Positions 1 through 10,942 of a stretch of 64,000 bases of DNA are shown one piece after another. Positions within the stretch are counted from its first letter, which is position 1; every line of letters begins with the position of its first letter. The translations under genes were made by a program, and so were the position numbers. Source of the stretch: Yersinia frederiksenii ATCC 33641 (lineage in GTDB: Bacteria; Pseudomonadota; Gammaproteobacteria; Enterobacterales; Enterobacteriaceae); contig NZ_KN150731.1 of the NCBI RefSeq assembly GCF_000754805.1, forward strand, positions 2,405,886 to 2,469,885. Direction: 5' to 3'. The notes under the pieces were generated by a model. It was given only the letters and a program-made list of their open reading frames with translations. It ran no database searches and was not told where the DNA came from.

Positions 1-226
1 CCCCGAGTGTTGACCCCAAAATGAGGTCCATAATCAGCCCGAGAATAAAGCCAGTGCCAACATTCACCCGATGCGGTAATGCCATCACCCAATAAATTAA
101 GACTAATGCCAGCCATGAAGGCCGGAACATATAAATCTGTTCAGGCCACGGCATAATTTGCAGCACCATGGCAATTAGGAAGGACAACCAGATAACCCAA
201 CGGCCATTGCTGCTGTAACGGTTCAT
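1..226 (-). CDS. mreD: Rod shape-determining protein MreD (5' part only)
   Basis: The N-terminal ~75 codons of MreD; the gene runs off the left edge of the window. MreD is a small polytopic inner-membrane protein of the elongasome that works with MreC and MreB in lateral cell-wall synthesis. The translation contains the family stretches [10 protein letters not shown] and [12 protein letters not shown], and hydrophobic segments dominate. Its ATG overlaps the mreC stop codon in an ATGA arrangement, which points to translational coupling in an mreBCD operon transcribed leftwards. Confidence 0.95.
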   Translation of the reverse strand, partial: MNRYSSNGRWVIWLSFLIAMVLQIMPWPEQIYMFRPSWLALVLIYWVMALPHRVNVGTGFILGLIMDLILGSTLG

Positions 227-1209
227 GGTGATACTCCCGGAGCAGTCACTGCTGGTGGTGTTGTCGCCACAGGTGGCGCCGGTGGCCCCATAGCATCTGC
301 GGCTGGCAATACTTGCGACATCATGGGAGCCAAGCGTTCATTTGCCACTCGGCGAACTTCATCTGGTGGCAACGGGATATCGCCATTACGATCAGCGCCC
401 CACAAGAGCAACAGATAACGTAGGCGCTGCAAGTCGGCAGTTGGGTGGGCTTGAATCACCGTATAAGCACGCTGGTTGTCAACTTTGACCGACGAAACCA
501 CAGCAACAGGATAGCCTTCAGGGAAACGCCCCCCCAAGCCGGACGTCACTAATACATCGCCGACACGAATATCTGTATTGCTAGGCAAGTGCTCTAATAA
601 TAAGTCATCAGTACAACCACTACCGGCAGCAATGACCCGAATATCATTTCGCAGTACCTGAATAGGTAGCGCGTGGGAAGTATCGCAAATCAGTAATACA
701 CGGCTGGTTAATTTACTCACCGCAACCACCTGACCTACGACGCCACGGTCACTGATAACCGGCTGGCCTTCGTACACACCATTGTTAGAGCCTTTATCGA
801 TAACCACTTGGTCACTATATGGATCTGTCCCGCTGGACATCACCTGAGTAACCATTTTCTGTTCATCCTGACGCAGCGGAGATCCGAGCAATTCACGTAA
901 GCGGTTATTTTCCTGCTTAAATTGCCCAAGTAACTGGAGATCAGTATTTTTCAGCAGCAGTTCTTGGCGCAATGCACGATTTTCCAGCTCCAATTGTTGA
1001 TGGGTAGCCAGAGTTTCAGAAACATTGTCGAGAACTTTTCGTGGCCCGTTGGCCAGAAAATAGAAAGGGCTAACGGCGGTGTCCATATAAGTACGTATTT
1101 TAACAAATGTACCTAATCGACTATCCGCTATAACTAAAATAATGGCTGCAAGAACGGCAAAAAATAACCGCAGTTGCAGGGATGGACCCCGGCTAAAAAT
1201 CGGCTTCAT
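223..1209 (-). CDS. mreC: Rod shape-determining protein MreC
   Basis: Bitopic inner-membrane protein of the elongasome that links cytoplasmic MreB to periplasmic cell-wall enzymes. The 328 residues show a short cytoplasmic N-terminus, one membrane segment (about 12-31), a periplasmic coiled coil (about 65-110, rich in L, E, N and Q heptads), the two beta domains, and a proline/alanine-rich tail (about 285-328). It is the middle gene of mreBCD and its stop overlaps the mreD start by 4 nt. The gap to mreB is about 210 bp, longer than usual inside a tight operon, so some separate control is possible. Confidence 0.97.
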   Translation of the reverse strand: MKPIFSRGPSLQLRLFFAVLAAIILVIADSRLGTFVKIRTYMDTAVSPFYFLANGPRKVLDNVSETLATHQQLELENRALRQELLLKNTDLQLLGQFKQENNRLRELLGSPLRQDEQKMVTQVMSSGTDPYSDQVVIDKGSNNGVYEGQPVISDRGVVGQVVAVSKLTSRVLLICDTSHALPIQVLRNDIRVIAAGSGCTDDLLLEHLPSNTDIRVGDVLVTSGLGGRFPEGYPVAVVSSVKVDNQRAYTVIQAHPTADLQRLRYLLLLWGADRNGDIPLPPDEVRRVANERLAPMMSQVLPAADAMGPPAPPVATTPPAVTAPGVSP

Positions 1210-1418
1210 AAATTATGGGTATTCCTTGACGGCATGAAGGAGGAAGCGCCAAATCTGAATCACCCTGTCGTACTTGACGTTACAGCAGATGATGGCGACT
1301 CACCCGAATGACTGACTGATGTCAGCGCATTCGAATGTGCTTATTGCCTAGCTGTGACGCCAATAACTTCTTACCCTGGGTATCGATTTATACGACCGGC
1401 CCTTCTCCTTTTGGCTGA

Positions 1419-2796
<1,378 letters not shown>

Positions 2797-4716
2797 CTAA
2801 TACGAATATTTTTTCTTTCCAGGGTGTAAAAGCGTTGGCGGAGCAAAAAAATTGCCTTGACCACCGTAAACACCTTTCTCTTTCAGAGTTTGCCATTCTT
2901 CACGGGTCAGAACTTCTGCGGCGAAAACTTTCGCATGGGTTCCTGCACAAGCACCGGTCAGACTATCGACAAACAACTGATTTTCGTAACGTAAATTAAT
3001 ACTTCTTACCAATCCCGGATGAAGCTTGATCATTTCAACCCGTAGGGACTTAATATATGAGGTGCTTACCACCGTCAATCCGGCCTGTGACACCATAACT
3101 TTGCAGCCTACACCGAGTAGCAAACGCATCATCGGGCGGATTTGGCTGATATATTGACACACATCTGCCTCTGCAAGTTCAAAGATAATTCGCTCTCTAT
3201 CAGATTTTCTACACTGTAGCAGTGTATCCCGCAGCCAGCGCTGGAAAGGACGTTGCAATAATGAAGCAACGCAGATAGAAAATGCCAGAGTTTCGTCCGG
3301 CCATAAAGCTAATAAAGGAATTATCCGATCAATTTTTTGACGATCGTAACGTTCGCCCAAACCGAACAATTGCACCAGTGGTATAAATTCAGCCGCTCGT
3401 AGCTCTTGTTCACCATCATATATACGGCTGATGATTTCACGATGGTGAATTTTTCCGTCAACCGTCACGACCGGTTTCTGATAAAGCCTAGGGCCACCGT
3501 TAGCCAGAGTCTGTTCCAGTAAAGTGCGCCACTTGACGCTACCGCGTCCTTTTTCTGATACTTGAGTATCGTAGACATACCAGCCATTCCCCCCATACAT
3601 CGCCGCATTTTTGGTCGCTTGTCCAGCATTATCCATAATCTCATCAGCTGAATCGCCGCTGCGATAAGCCACAATGCCAATATGCAGTAATGACTCACGA
3701 TCAATTACATGGGGGTCGGGCAGTGACCCCACGGCATGCACCAGTTGAGCCGCCATGACATCGGCATCTTTAAGCGTTTTATGCGGGAGTAATATAGCGA
3801 TATCACTATGATGATAACGGGCTAACAATGCTGAGGGATGACGGGCAACAAATGTAGAAAGCAGGTTAATTAGCGAATGCATCAATTCTTGCACCTGCTG
3901 ATGGTCATCAGTCTCAATTAAACCATCAAAATCAGGTAGCTGTACCATCATCACGACGCCGTGAGCTCCCGGTTCTTCCATTTGAGTCGTCAATTGATTA
4001 TCAAAAAACTGGCGGTTACTGAAGCCAGTTTTGGCATCTTGGGCGGCAAAAGTCCGTATCAATGTATCAACACGATTACGCTCTTCCCTCACTTCGATTA
4101 ATTCTGCCAATAGATGGTCAATGGCACGGCTGGCACAAGGTGGCCATTCATGGCCTTCGCTACGAATGGCATGTTCACGCTCGCCATTAAGGATTCGTTT
4201 CGCTCGCCACTCAAGCTTCTCTTGGCCTGCAGTTTGTTCACGCAGCCAACGGAAACTTAATAACAGTGTCATCGCGATCACCATGACCACCAATGACAAA
4301 ATAGCCGCGGCATACAGGGAACGAGCATAACTGCTTAAGGGGTCGATATAGGTGAAATGCATTGAGGCTCCCGGTTGATGCAGCATCGGGACAGCCAGAT
4401 TACGGTAACGGCTTTGGCTATTCCATGGTGCATAAATAGCGGGGAGCTTAAGATGATAAAGCGTGCTGTTTTCATTCTGGATGCTGACCTCCAACACACC
4501 CAGAGCCCGCATCATGAAAGGCAACCATTCACGTTCTTTATCAGCAGGTTGCTGCAGCAATGACTGATCATAAGCAGTCACAATACCTTGGAGGCGATGC
4601 TCCATTTTTTTCTGACATAGATAGAAGAAGCTCGCAGTGCTACCCAGTAACACCAGACACATAGCCACGACGACCAGCAGTGTCATAAACACAGATAATT
4701 TGGTTGTAAATCGCAT
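2797..4716 (-). CDS. csrD: RNase E specificity factor CsrD (degenerate GGDEF-EAL membrane protein)
   Basis: Regulator that targets the CsrB/CsrC sRNAs for RNase E decay and so tunes the CsrA carbon-storage system. 639 residues, close to the E. coli protein. It has two membrane segments (about 10-34 and 135-156) enclosing a periplasmic loop, then a HAMP-like stretch, a GGDEF-like domain and an EAL-like domain. Both catalytic motifs are degenerate: YHHSDI sits at about 301-306 where an active cyclase has GGDEF, and HREI at about 425-428 replaces the EAL core. It should therefore neither make nor degrade c-di-GMP. It lies between mreB and acuI as in E. coli. Confidence 0.93.
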   Translation of the reverse strand: MRFTTKLSVFMTLLVVVAMCLVLLGSTASFFYLCQKKMEHRLQGIVTAYDQSLLQQPADKEREWLPFMMRALGVLEVSIQNENSTLYHLKLPAIYAPWNSQSRYRNLAVPMLHQPGASMHFTYIDPLSSYARSLYAAAILSLVVMVIAMTLLLSFRWLREQTAGQEKLEWRAKRILNGEREHAIRSEGHEWPPCASRAIDHLLAELIEVREERNRVDTLIRTFAAQDAKTGFSNRQFFDNQLTTQMEEPGAHGVVMMVQLPDFDGLIETDDHQQVQELMHSLINLLSTFVARHPSALLARYHHSDIAILLPHKTLKDADVMAAQLVHAVGSLPDPHVIDRESLLHIGIVAYRSGDSADEIMDNAGQATKNAAMYGGNGWYVYDTQVSEKGRGSVKWRTLLEQTLANGGPRLYQKPVVTVDGKIHHREIISRIYDGEQELRAAEFIPLVQLFGLGERYDRQKIDRIIPLLALWPDETLAFSICVASLLQRPFQRWLRDTLLQCRKSDRERIIFELAEADVCQYISQIRPMMRLLLGVGCKVMVSQAGLTVVSTSYIKSLRVEMIKLHPGLVRSINLRYENQLFVDSLTGACAGTHAKVFAAEVLTREEWQTLKEKGVYGGQGNFFAPPTLLHPGKKKYSY

Positions 4717-5001
4717 CCCTTAGCCTTGCGAAGCGCAATTAAGTGAAAAACATGCCTCAGTTCCCTCGAGGAAAACACTATATGACAGAAAGGCACCATA
4801 ATACTGATTTTTTACTTCATAATGCGACAAAAACGTAATAACTCAGCCTTTTTCCCTGAAGTTTGGTTAACTCTTCTTCAAGGATAGTCAGGGTCAGGAT
4901 CAATAGCCTGATTTTTGTTTTTGATCAGACTAGAAGGTTGATGTTGTCGCTATATTGGCTCACTCTTAACTCATACTTCTTTTGAATTTTTGGAGTACTA
5001 C

Positions 5002-5979
5002 ATGCGAGCGCTGGTTCTTGAGCAAACTGAAGGTCGTACTACCGCAGAAGTGCGTGAAATATCGCCGTCACAACTCCCTGCCGGTAATGTCACCGTTGAT
5101 GTCAATTGGTCTAGCCTGAATTATAAAGATGCACTGGCCATCACGGGGAAAGGGAAAATTATTCGCGAATTCCCTATGGTCCCAGGTATTGATTTTGCGG
5201 GCACTGTCCACTGCAGCGAAGATCCGCGTTTCCATGTTGGTCAATCCGTGTTGCTGACTGGCTGGGGAGTCGGCGAAAACCATTGGGGCGGTTTGGCGGA
5301 ACAGGCCCGAGTGAATGGCGACTGGCTGGTACCTATGCCCGAAGGGCTAGAACCTCGCAAAGCGATGATTATTGGCACGGCTGGCTTCACGGCGATGTTG
5401 TGCGTCATGGCATTGGAAGAAGGTGGCGTGACACCAGAAAGCGGTGAAGTGGTCGTGAGTGGGGCCAGCGGGGGGGTGGGGAGCACCGCGATTGCCTTAC
5501 TTTCAGCACTGGGTTATAAAATTGCGGCTATTTCTGGCCGTGACAGTAACAGCGAATACCTGAAAAGTCTGGGTGCTCACCGAGTGTTATCCCGTAATGA
5601 TTATCTTGATGCTTCACGTCCCCTGGAGAAACAGCTGTGGGCTGGCGCAATAGATACTGTGGGTGACAAAATGCTGGCTAAAATCCTGGCGCAAATGAAT
5701 TACAACAGTACAGTTGCCGCTTGTGGCCTGGCGGGCGGCTATACGCTACCCACTACCGTTATGCCATTTATTCTGCGTAATGTGCGCTTGCAAGGTGTGG
5801 ATTCAGTCATGACACCACAACAAAGGCGCCTGCAAGCCTGGCAACGGCTACAGAAGATTCTACCTGAAAGCTTCTATCATCAAGCATCGCACTCCATCAC
5901 ATTGGCAGATGCACCCGCTATTGCCGAGCGCTTACTGGCAAACGATGTTACCGGTAGAACGTTGGTTAAAGTACGCTGA
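5002..5979 (+). CDS. acuI: Acrylyl-CoA reductase (NADPH) AcuI/YhdH
   Basis: Zinc-independent medium-chain dehydrogenase/reductase that reduces toxic acryloyl-CoA to propionyl-CoA with NADPH. 325 residues with an N-terminal GroES-like fold and a Rossmann domain whose nucleotide loop is SGASGGVGSTA at about 150-160. The start is the ATG of MRALVLEQ, preceded by GGAG at a good distance; an in-frame TTG 12 nt upstream overlaps that ribosome binding site and is unlikely. Downstream of csrD as in E. coli. The name follows YhdH/AcuI-family similarity. Confidence 0.9.
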   Translation: MRALVLEQTEGRTTAEVREISPSQLPAGNVTVDVNWSSLNYKDALAITGKGKIIREFPMVPGIDFAGTVHCSEDPRFHVGQSVLLTGWGVGENHWGGLAEQARVNGDWLVPMPEGLEPRKAMIIGTAGFTAMLCVMALEEGGVTPESGEVVVSGASGGVGSTAIALLSALGYKIAAISGRDSNSEYLKSLGAHRVLSRNDYLDASRPLEKQLWAGAIDTVGDKMLAKILAQMNYNSTVAACGLAGGYTLPTTVMPFILRNVRLQGVDSVMTPQQRRLQAWQRLQKILPESFYHQASHSITLADAPAIAERLLANDVTGRTLVKVR

Positions 5980-6131
5980 TAATCTAATCAATAAACAGGG
6001 AATGAAACCCCCTGTTTCATCTGGCAACAATCAGAAATATGATATTTTCCTTTGTTTACTCGCACTTATTCTCATAACCCGCCATGATTATTACTATCAA
6101 AAGTGGCTCTCCAGCCTGACGGAGTAATGTT

Positions 6132-7178
6132 ATGAGCAAGTTTTTATTCAATCCCAAGAGCAACGCTTCCAGCACTTATAATGTGCCGCGCAAACTGACT
6201 GAAGCTGATGTGACTCCTGAGAGCATTTTTTATCAGCGCCGCAAGGTATTGCAAGCCCTCGGCATTACTGCTGCGTCGCTCGCGCTACCGACATCTGCAC
6301 AAGCCGATTTGTTAGCATGGTTTAAAGGTAATGACCGCCCCAAAGCCCCATCGGGCAAGCCTCTGGATTTCACCAAATCAACGGTTTACCACCCAGATTT
6401 GGCGATGACACCGGAAGATAAAGTCACCGGATACAATAACTTCTATGAATTCGGCCTGGATAAAGCCGACCCTGCTGCCAATGCCGGTACGCTGAAAACC
6501 GAAGGCTGGCAGATAAAAATCGACGGCGACGTTGCGAAACCGATGACCCTCGATATTGATGACCTGATAAAGCGCTTTCCTCTGGAGGAACGCATCTATC
6601 GCATGCGCTGCGTAGAAGCTTGGTCAATGGTGGTACCGTGGATTGGGTTCGAGTTGGGGAAATTGCTAAAACTGGTTGAACCGACCAGTAATGCTCGCTA
6701 CGTCGCGTTTCAAACACTTTATGCTCCAGATCAGATGCCAGGGCAAGAAGACCGCTTTATCGGTGGTGGTCTGAAATACCCTTATGTAGAGGGGCTACGA
6801 CTGGACGAGGCCATGCATCCGTTGGCCTTTATGACCCTCGGTGTCTATGGCAAGGCTCTTCCCCCCCAAAATGGTGCGCCGCTACGGCTTATCACACCGT
6901 GGAAATATGGCTTTAAAGGAATAAAATCTATCGTCCATATTCGCCTGACCCATGAACAGCCCCCGACCACCTGGAACCTAAGTGCGCCCGACGAGTATGG
7001 TTTTTATGCCAATGTGAATCCACATGTGAACCACCCGCGCTGGTCCCAGGCGACTGAACGCTTTATCGGCTCCGGCGGTATCCTTGATGTGCAGCGCCAA
7101 CCGACCCTGTTGTTTAATGGTTATGCCGATCAAGTCGCCTCCCTTTATCGTGGCTTGGATCTACGGGAGAATTTCTAA
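6132..7178 (+). CDS. msrP: Protein-methionine-sulfoxide reductase catalytic subunit MsrP
   Basis: Periplasmic molybdopterin enzyme that reduces methionine sulfoxide in envelope proteins oxidised by reactive chlorine or oxygen species; electrons come from MsrQ. The 348-residue precursor has a Tat signal with twin arginines at 36-37 ([10 protein letters not shown]) and an AxA-type cleavage region near 55-58. The cofactor-ligand cysteine is C160 in MRCVEAWS, and the family C-terminus [10 protein letters not shown] is present. The N-terminus is about 14 residues longer than in E. coli. The stop codon overlaps the msrQ start, so the two are co-translated. Confidence 0.97.
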   Translation: MSKFLFNPKSNASSTYNVPRKLTEADVTPESIFYQRRKVLQALGITAASLALPTSAQADLLAWFKGNDRPKAPSGKPLDFTKSTVYHPDLAMTPEDKVTGYNNFYEFGLDKADPAANAGTLKTEGWQIKIDGDVAKPMTLDIDDLIKRFPLEERIYRMRCVEAWSMVVPWIGFELGKLLKLVEPTSNARYVAFQTLYAPDQMPGQEDRFIGGGLKYPYVEGLRLDEAMHPLAFMTLGVYGKALPPQNGAPLRLITPWKYGFKGIKSIVHIRLTHEQPPTTWNLSAPDEYGFYANVNPHVNHPRWSQATERFIGSGGILDVQRQPTLLFNGYADQVASLYRGLDLRENF

Positions 7179-7777
7179 TGCGGCTTAGCTTGCAGCAAGT
7201 TAAATGGCTAAAAGTCGCTATCTGGTTGGCAGCTTCCCTGCCTTTTCTGTGGTTGGTGTTATCTGTGGATCAAGGCTGGTTCAGTGCCGATCCCGCCAAA
7301 GACATTCAGCACTTTACTGGTCGTATGACCCTTAAACTATTATTGGCAACCCTTGTGGTTACGCCACTAGCCCGCTATGGCAAACAGCCGCTGTTGATCC
7401 GCTGTCGCCGGCTCTTGGGATTATGGTGTTTTGCCTGGGGAACATTGCATCTGGTTAGTTATTCGGTACTGGAGTTAGGGCTGAGCAATATTGGCCTATT
7501 GGGCCGCGAATTGGTCACCCGCCCCTACCTGACATTGGGCATCACTAGTTGGTTATTGTTACTGTCACTGGCCGTGACATCCACCTTGTGGGCACAACGA
7601 AAAATGGGAGCCAACTGGCAAAAGCTGCATAATTTGGTGTATGTTGTCGCCATTCTCGCGCCGATTCATTATCTTTGGTCGGTGAAAACTCTGTCACCCT
7701 TACCCATTATTTACGCCGTGGCAGCAGCCATATTATTGGCACTACGTTATAAAAAATTTCGGCAATGGTGCCGCTAA
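7178..7777 (+). CDS. msrQ: MsrPQ haem b membrane subunit MsrQ
   Basis: Inner-membrane haem b protein of the ferric reductase-like family that passes quinol- or flavin-derived electrons to periplasmic MsrP. 199 residues with about six hydrophobic segments and membrane histidines in [17 protein letters not shown] and PIHYLWS suited to haem ligation. Its ATG shares a base with the msrP TAA. In E. coli the pair lies next to a hypochlorite-sensing two-component system; here it sits between acuI and aroQ with no regulator adjacent. Confidence 0.95.
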   Translation: MRLSLQQVKWLKVAIWLAASLPFLWLVLSVDQGWFSADPAKDIQHFTGRMTLKLLLATLVVTPLARYGKQPLLIRCRRLLGLWCFAWGTLHLVSYSVLELGLSNIGLLGRELVTRPYLTLGITSWLLLLSLAVTSTLWAQRKMGANWQKLHNLVYVVAILAPIHYLWSVKTLSPLPIIYAVAAAILLALRYKKFRQWCR

Positions 7778-8110
7778 AAGTCGGCACTTATCCACGTTCT
7801 TCCCGTTCTATAGCCAAAGTTCTCGGTATTATCGGCGAACGTCAGTTATTCGAGTCAGCGAACACAGTTAACCTCCGTGCAGCACCAAGTACGGAGGACA
7901 TAATTAGGTAGTTAACGCACAATTCGTATTCTTTTCTATTGAATATCTTCGCTGATAAGACCAGTATTTAGCTGCTAATTGCTACGATATCATTATAATG
8001 CTCGACCTTAGTGCCGATCACAGTATCAAAATCGTCGTAAAAAGGTGACAAATCGGTGACATCAGGTTATTTTTTACGATGATGTACTAATTGCCGGAGA
8101 TACCAGCACA
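7778..8110. promoter_or_regulatory. msrQ-aroQ intergenic region
   Basis: A 333-bp gap that must hold the aroQ promoter and the end of the msrPQ transcript. One hairpin is visible, CCTCCGT (7872-7878) pairing with ACGGAGG (7891-7897), without a following T-run. No coding potential seen. Confidence 0.4.
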
Positions 8111-8563
8111 ATGTCGGATAAGTTTCACATTTTGCTTCTGAATGGCCCTAACTTGAATCTGCTTGGGACACGTGAACCGGAAAAGTACGGTTACACTACG
8201 TTGACTGATATTGTCAGCCAGTTAGAGACTCAGGCTCAGGGAATGGATGTGGTGCTGTCCCATTTGCAGTCAAATGCAGAACATGCGCTGATCGATAGGA
8301 TTCACCAGGCTCGGGGTAATATCGATTTTATCCTGATCAACCCGGCGGCGTTTACGCACACCAGCGTAGCACTGCGTGATGCATTGTTAGGTGTGGAGAT
8401 CCCGTTTATCGAGATCCACTTATCTAACGTGCATGCTCGGGAGTCATTCCGTCATCATTCATATCTCTCTGATATTGCAGTTGGCGTAATCTGCGGACTT
8501 GGCGCAGATGGCTACAATTTTGCTTTACAGGCAGCGGTAAATCGCTTGTCACAATCCAACTAG
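8111..8563 (+). CDS. aroQ: Type II 3-dehydroquinate dehydratase AroQ
   Basis: Third step of the shikimate pathway: dehydration of 3-dehydroquinate to 3-dehydroshikimate in the cytoplasm. 150 residues, normal for the dodecameric type II enzyme. Visible motifs are [15 protein letters not shown] near the N-terminus, the catalytic tyrosine at about 26 (KYGYT), the NPAAFTHTS loop, and [17 protein letters not shown] containing the active-site histidine. It lies directly upstream of accBC as in E. coli, separated by an ERIC element. Confidence 0.97.
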   Translation: MSDKFHILLLNGPNLNLLGTREPEKYGYTTLTDIVSQLETQAQGMDVVLSHLQSNAEHALIDRIHQARGNIDFILINPAAFTHTSVALRDALLGVEIPFIEIHLSNVHARESFRHHSYLSDIAVGVICGLGADGYNFALQAAVNRLSQSN

Positions 8564-8565
8564 AC

Positions 8566-8703
8566 CCGAAATAATTCGAGTTGTGGGAAGGCGGCAGCTG
8601 AGTGAATCCCCGTGAGCTTATTGATTTTAAGGTCAATGGCAGTAAGTGATTGGGATGAACGAAGGCAGTCAACACACATGCAACTCGAAGTATGATGGGT
8701 ATA
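8566..8703. repeat. ERIC (IRU) element between aroQ and accB
   Basis: Imperfect palindrome matching the ERIC consensus: GTGAATCCCC..GAGCTTA in the left arm and AGTAAGTGATTGGGATGAACG in the right arm, with outer arms ACTCGAGTTG-like and CAACTCGAAGTATGATGGGTATA. The centre carries about 15 extra bases compared with the other two copies in the window. It ends about 33 bp before the accB start, so it would lie in the accB leader unless a promoter sits in the last few bases. Confidence 0.85.
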
Positions 8704-8736
8704 ATTGCAACACATAAAGAGTACGGAATCACACTC

Positions 8737-9201
8737 ATGGATATTCGTAAGATTAAGAAACTGATCGAACTGGTTGAAGAGTCCGGTATTTCAGAGCTGG
8801 AAATCTCAGAAGGCGAAGAGTCAGTACGTATCAGTCGTGCTCCCGCCGCACCAAACTACCCAATGATGCAACAGCCATATGCTTTTGCTGCACCGCAGCA
8901 ACCCGCTTTGGCCGCCGCTGTAGCTCCAGCACCTGCTGCTGAAGCCGCAGCACCTGCAGCCATTAGTGGCCATATCGTGCGCTCCCCAATGGTCGGTACT
9001 TTCTACCGTACCCCGAGCCCTGATGCTAAAGCCTTCATTGAAGTAGGTCAGAAAGTTTCTGCTGGCGACACTCTTTGCATCGTTGAAGCGATGAAAATGA
9101 TGAACCAAATCGAAGCAGATAAATCCGGTACTGTAAAAGCCATTCTGGTTGAAAACGGTCAACCGGTTGAATTCGACGAGCCTCTTGTCGTCATCGAGTA
9201 A
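8737..9201 (+). CDS. accB: Biotin carboxyl carrier protein of acetyl-CoA carboxylase
   Basis: Carries the biotin that shuttles carboxyl groups in the first committed step of fatty acid synthesis. 154 residues: an N-terminal dimerisation segment, an Ala/Pro-rich linker (about 35-75), and a C-terminal biotinyl domain with EAMKMM, where K120 is the biotinylation site. The start is the ATG of MDIRKIKKL, as in E. coli; an in-frame ATG 45 nt upstream lies at the ERIC end and is not conserved. accC follows after 11 bp. Confidence 0.97.
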   Translation: MDIRKIKKLIELVEESGISELEISEGEESVRISRAPAAPNYPMMQQPYAFAAPQQPALAAAVAPAPAAEAAAPAAISGHIVRSPMVGTFYRTPSPDAKAFIEVGQKVSAGDTLCIVEAMKMMNQIEADKSGTVKAILVENGQPVEFDEPLVVIE

Positions 9202-9212
9202 CGAGGCGTTCC

Positions 9213-10562
9213 ATGCTTGATAAAATCGTAATCGCTAACCGCGGTGAGATTGCGCTGCGTATCCTGCGAGCTTGTAAAGAGCTGGGGATCAAAACTGTGG
9301 CAGTTCACTCCACAGCGGATCGTGATCTTAAACACGTGTTATTGGCTGACGAGACTGTCTGTATTGGTCCCGCGCCTTCTGTTAAAAGTTATCTGAATAT
9401 CCCGGCAATCATTTCTGCTGCTGAGATCACCGGCGCGGTGGCTATTCACCCCGGCTATGGTTTCCTGTCCGAAAATGCTGATTTTGCCGAACAGGTAGAA
9501 CGTTCAGGTTTCATCTTTATCGGGCCACGCGCCGAAACCATTCGCCTAATGGGTGATAAAGTTTCGGCTATCAGCGCGATGAAGAAAGCCGGTGTACCTT
9601 GTGTACCTGGTTCTGACGGCCCACTGAGCGACGATACAACCAAAAACAAAGCTTTTGCCAAACGAATCGGTTATCCGGTCATTATCAAGGCATCTGGCGG
9701 TGGTGGTGGTCGTGGTATGCGTGTGGTTCGTCACGATAAAGATCTTGAGCAATCCATCAACATGACGCGTGCGGAAGCCAAAGCGGCTTTCAATAACGAC
9801 ATGGTTTATATGGAAAAATACCTTGAAAATCCACGCCATATCGAAATTCAAATTTTGGCTGATGGTCAGGGTAATGCTATCTATCTGGCGGAGCGCGACT
9901 GTTCTATGCAGCGCCGTCACCAGAAAGTGGTTGAAGAGGCACCCGCACCCGGTATCACCAGCGAAATGCGCCGTTATATCGGTGATCGCTGTGCGAAAGC
10001 CTGTGTGGAAATCGGCTATCGTGGCGCAGGGACTTTCGAGTTCCTGTATGAAAACGGCGAGTTCTATTTCATCGAAATGAACACCCGTATTCAGGTTGAG
10101 CACCCGGTTACCGAAATGATCACCGGGGTCGACTTAATCAAAGAACAGCTACGTATTGCGGCTGGCCAACCTCTCTCCATCAAACAAGATGAAGTGAAAG
10201 TTCACGGCCACGCAGTGGAATGCCGTATCAACGCCGAAGACCCAAATACTTTCCTGCCAAGTCCGGGTAAAATTACCCGTTTCCACGCGCCGGGCGGTTT
10301 TGGTGTGCGTTGGGAGTCTCATATTTACGCCGGATATACTGTACCGCCGTATTATGACTCCATGATTGGCAAGCTAATCACTTATGGTGAAAACCGTGAT
10401 GTGGCTATTGCCCGCATGAAAAATGCGCTGGCAGAACTCATTATCGACGGCATCAAAACCAACGTTGAGTTGCAGCAACGCATCATGAATGACGAAAACT
10501 TCCAGCACGGTGGAACCAATATCCACTATCTGGAGAAAAAACTCGGGTTACAAGAAACCTGA
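9213..10562 (+). CDS. accC: Biotin carboxylase subunit of acetyl-CoA carboxylase
   Basis: ATP-grasp enzyme that carboxylates the biotin on AccB using bicarbonate and ATP. 449 residues with the family's N-terminal [14 protein letters not shown], the glycine-rich lid [10 protein letters not shown] at about 162-171, and the catalytic [12 protein letters not shown] and [14 protein letters not shown] segments. Length and sequence match enterobacterial AccC. It forms an operon with accB and is followed by a strong terminator. Confidence 0.98.
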   Translation: MLDKIVIANRGEIALRILRACKELGIKTVAVHSTADRDLKHVLLADETVCIGPAPSVKSYLNIPAIISAAEITGAVAIHPGYGFLSENADFAEQVERSGFIFIGPRAETIRLMGDKVSAISAMKKAGVPCVPGSDGPLSDDTTKNKAFAKRIGYPVIIKASGGGGGRGMRVVRHDKDLEQSINMTRAEAKAAFNNDMVYMEKYLENPRHIEIQILADGQGNAIYLAERDCSMQRRHQKVVEEAPAPGITSEMRRYIGDRCAKACVEIGYRGAGTFEFLYENGEFYFIEMNTRIQVEHPVTEMITGVDLIKEQLRIAAGQPLSIKQDEVKVHGHAVECRINAEDPNTFLPSPGKITRFHAPGGFGVRWESHIYAGYTVPPYYDSMIGKLITYGENRDVAIARMKNALAELIIDGIKTNVELQQRIMNDENFQHGGTNIHYLEKKLGLQET

Positions 10563-10577
10563 TATTGCGTCTTTCAT

Positions 10578-10610
10578 GCCAAGGCCGGTAAATTACCGGC
10601 CTTTTTCTTT
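10578..10610 (+). terminator. Factor-independent terminator after accBC
   Basis: Perfect stem AAGGCCGGTAA/TTACCGGCCTT with a 3-nt loop, followed by TTTTTC. Confidence 0.9.
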
Positions 10611-10699
10611 TCATTTGTTTAATTTTCTTTTGATTGACGTAGCTGGCGTTTCAATAGATGCAGCTAACACCGCTGCAAAGCCAAATAAGAAGGGGAAAA

Positions 10700-10942
10700 A
10701 TGGACACAAGGTTCCTACAGGCAAACAAAGAAGCACGCTGGGCCTTTGGTTTAACACTGGCATATCTGGTGGGCTGGATAATAATGGCCTATTTGCCGGG
10801 CAATACTCCTGGGTTAAGCGGCCTGCCCGCCTGGTTTGAAGCCGCTTGTATTGCACTGCCACTGCTGTTTATTGTGCTGTGCTACTTGATGGTACGCGTG
10901 ATATTTCGCGATATTTCATTGGAGGATGACAATGCAAACTGA
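10700..10942 (+). CDS. yhdT: YhdT family small membrane protein
   Basis: 80-residue inner-membrane protein of unknown function with two hydrophobic segments (about 14-33 and 46-66) and the family ends MDTRF and ISLEDD. The start is the ATG with AGGGG just upstream, matching E. coli YhdT. It overlaps the panF start by 11 nt, and the panF ribosome binding site GGAGG lies inside its last codons. The conserved yhdT-panF pair suggests a helper or membrane role for the symporter, but this is inference. Confidence 0.9.
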   Translation: MDTRFLQANKEARWAFGLTLAYLVGWIIMAYLPGNTPGLSGLPAWFEAACIALPLLFIVLCYLMVRVIFRDISLEDDNAN

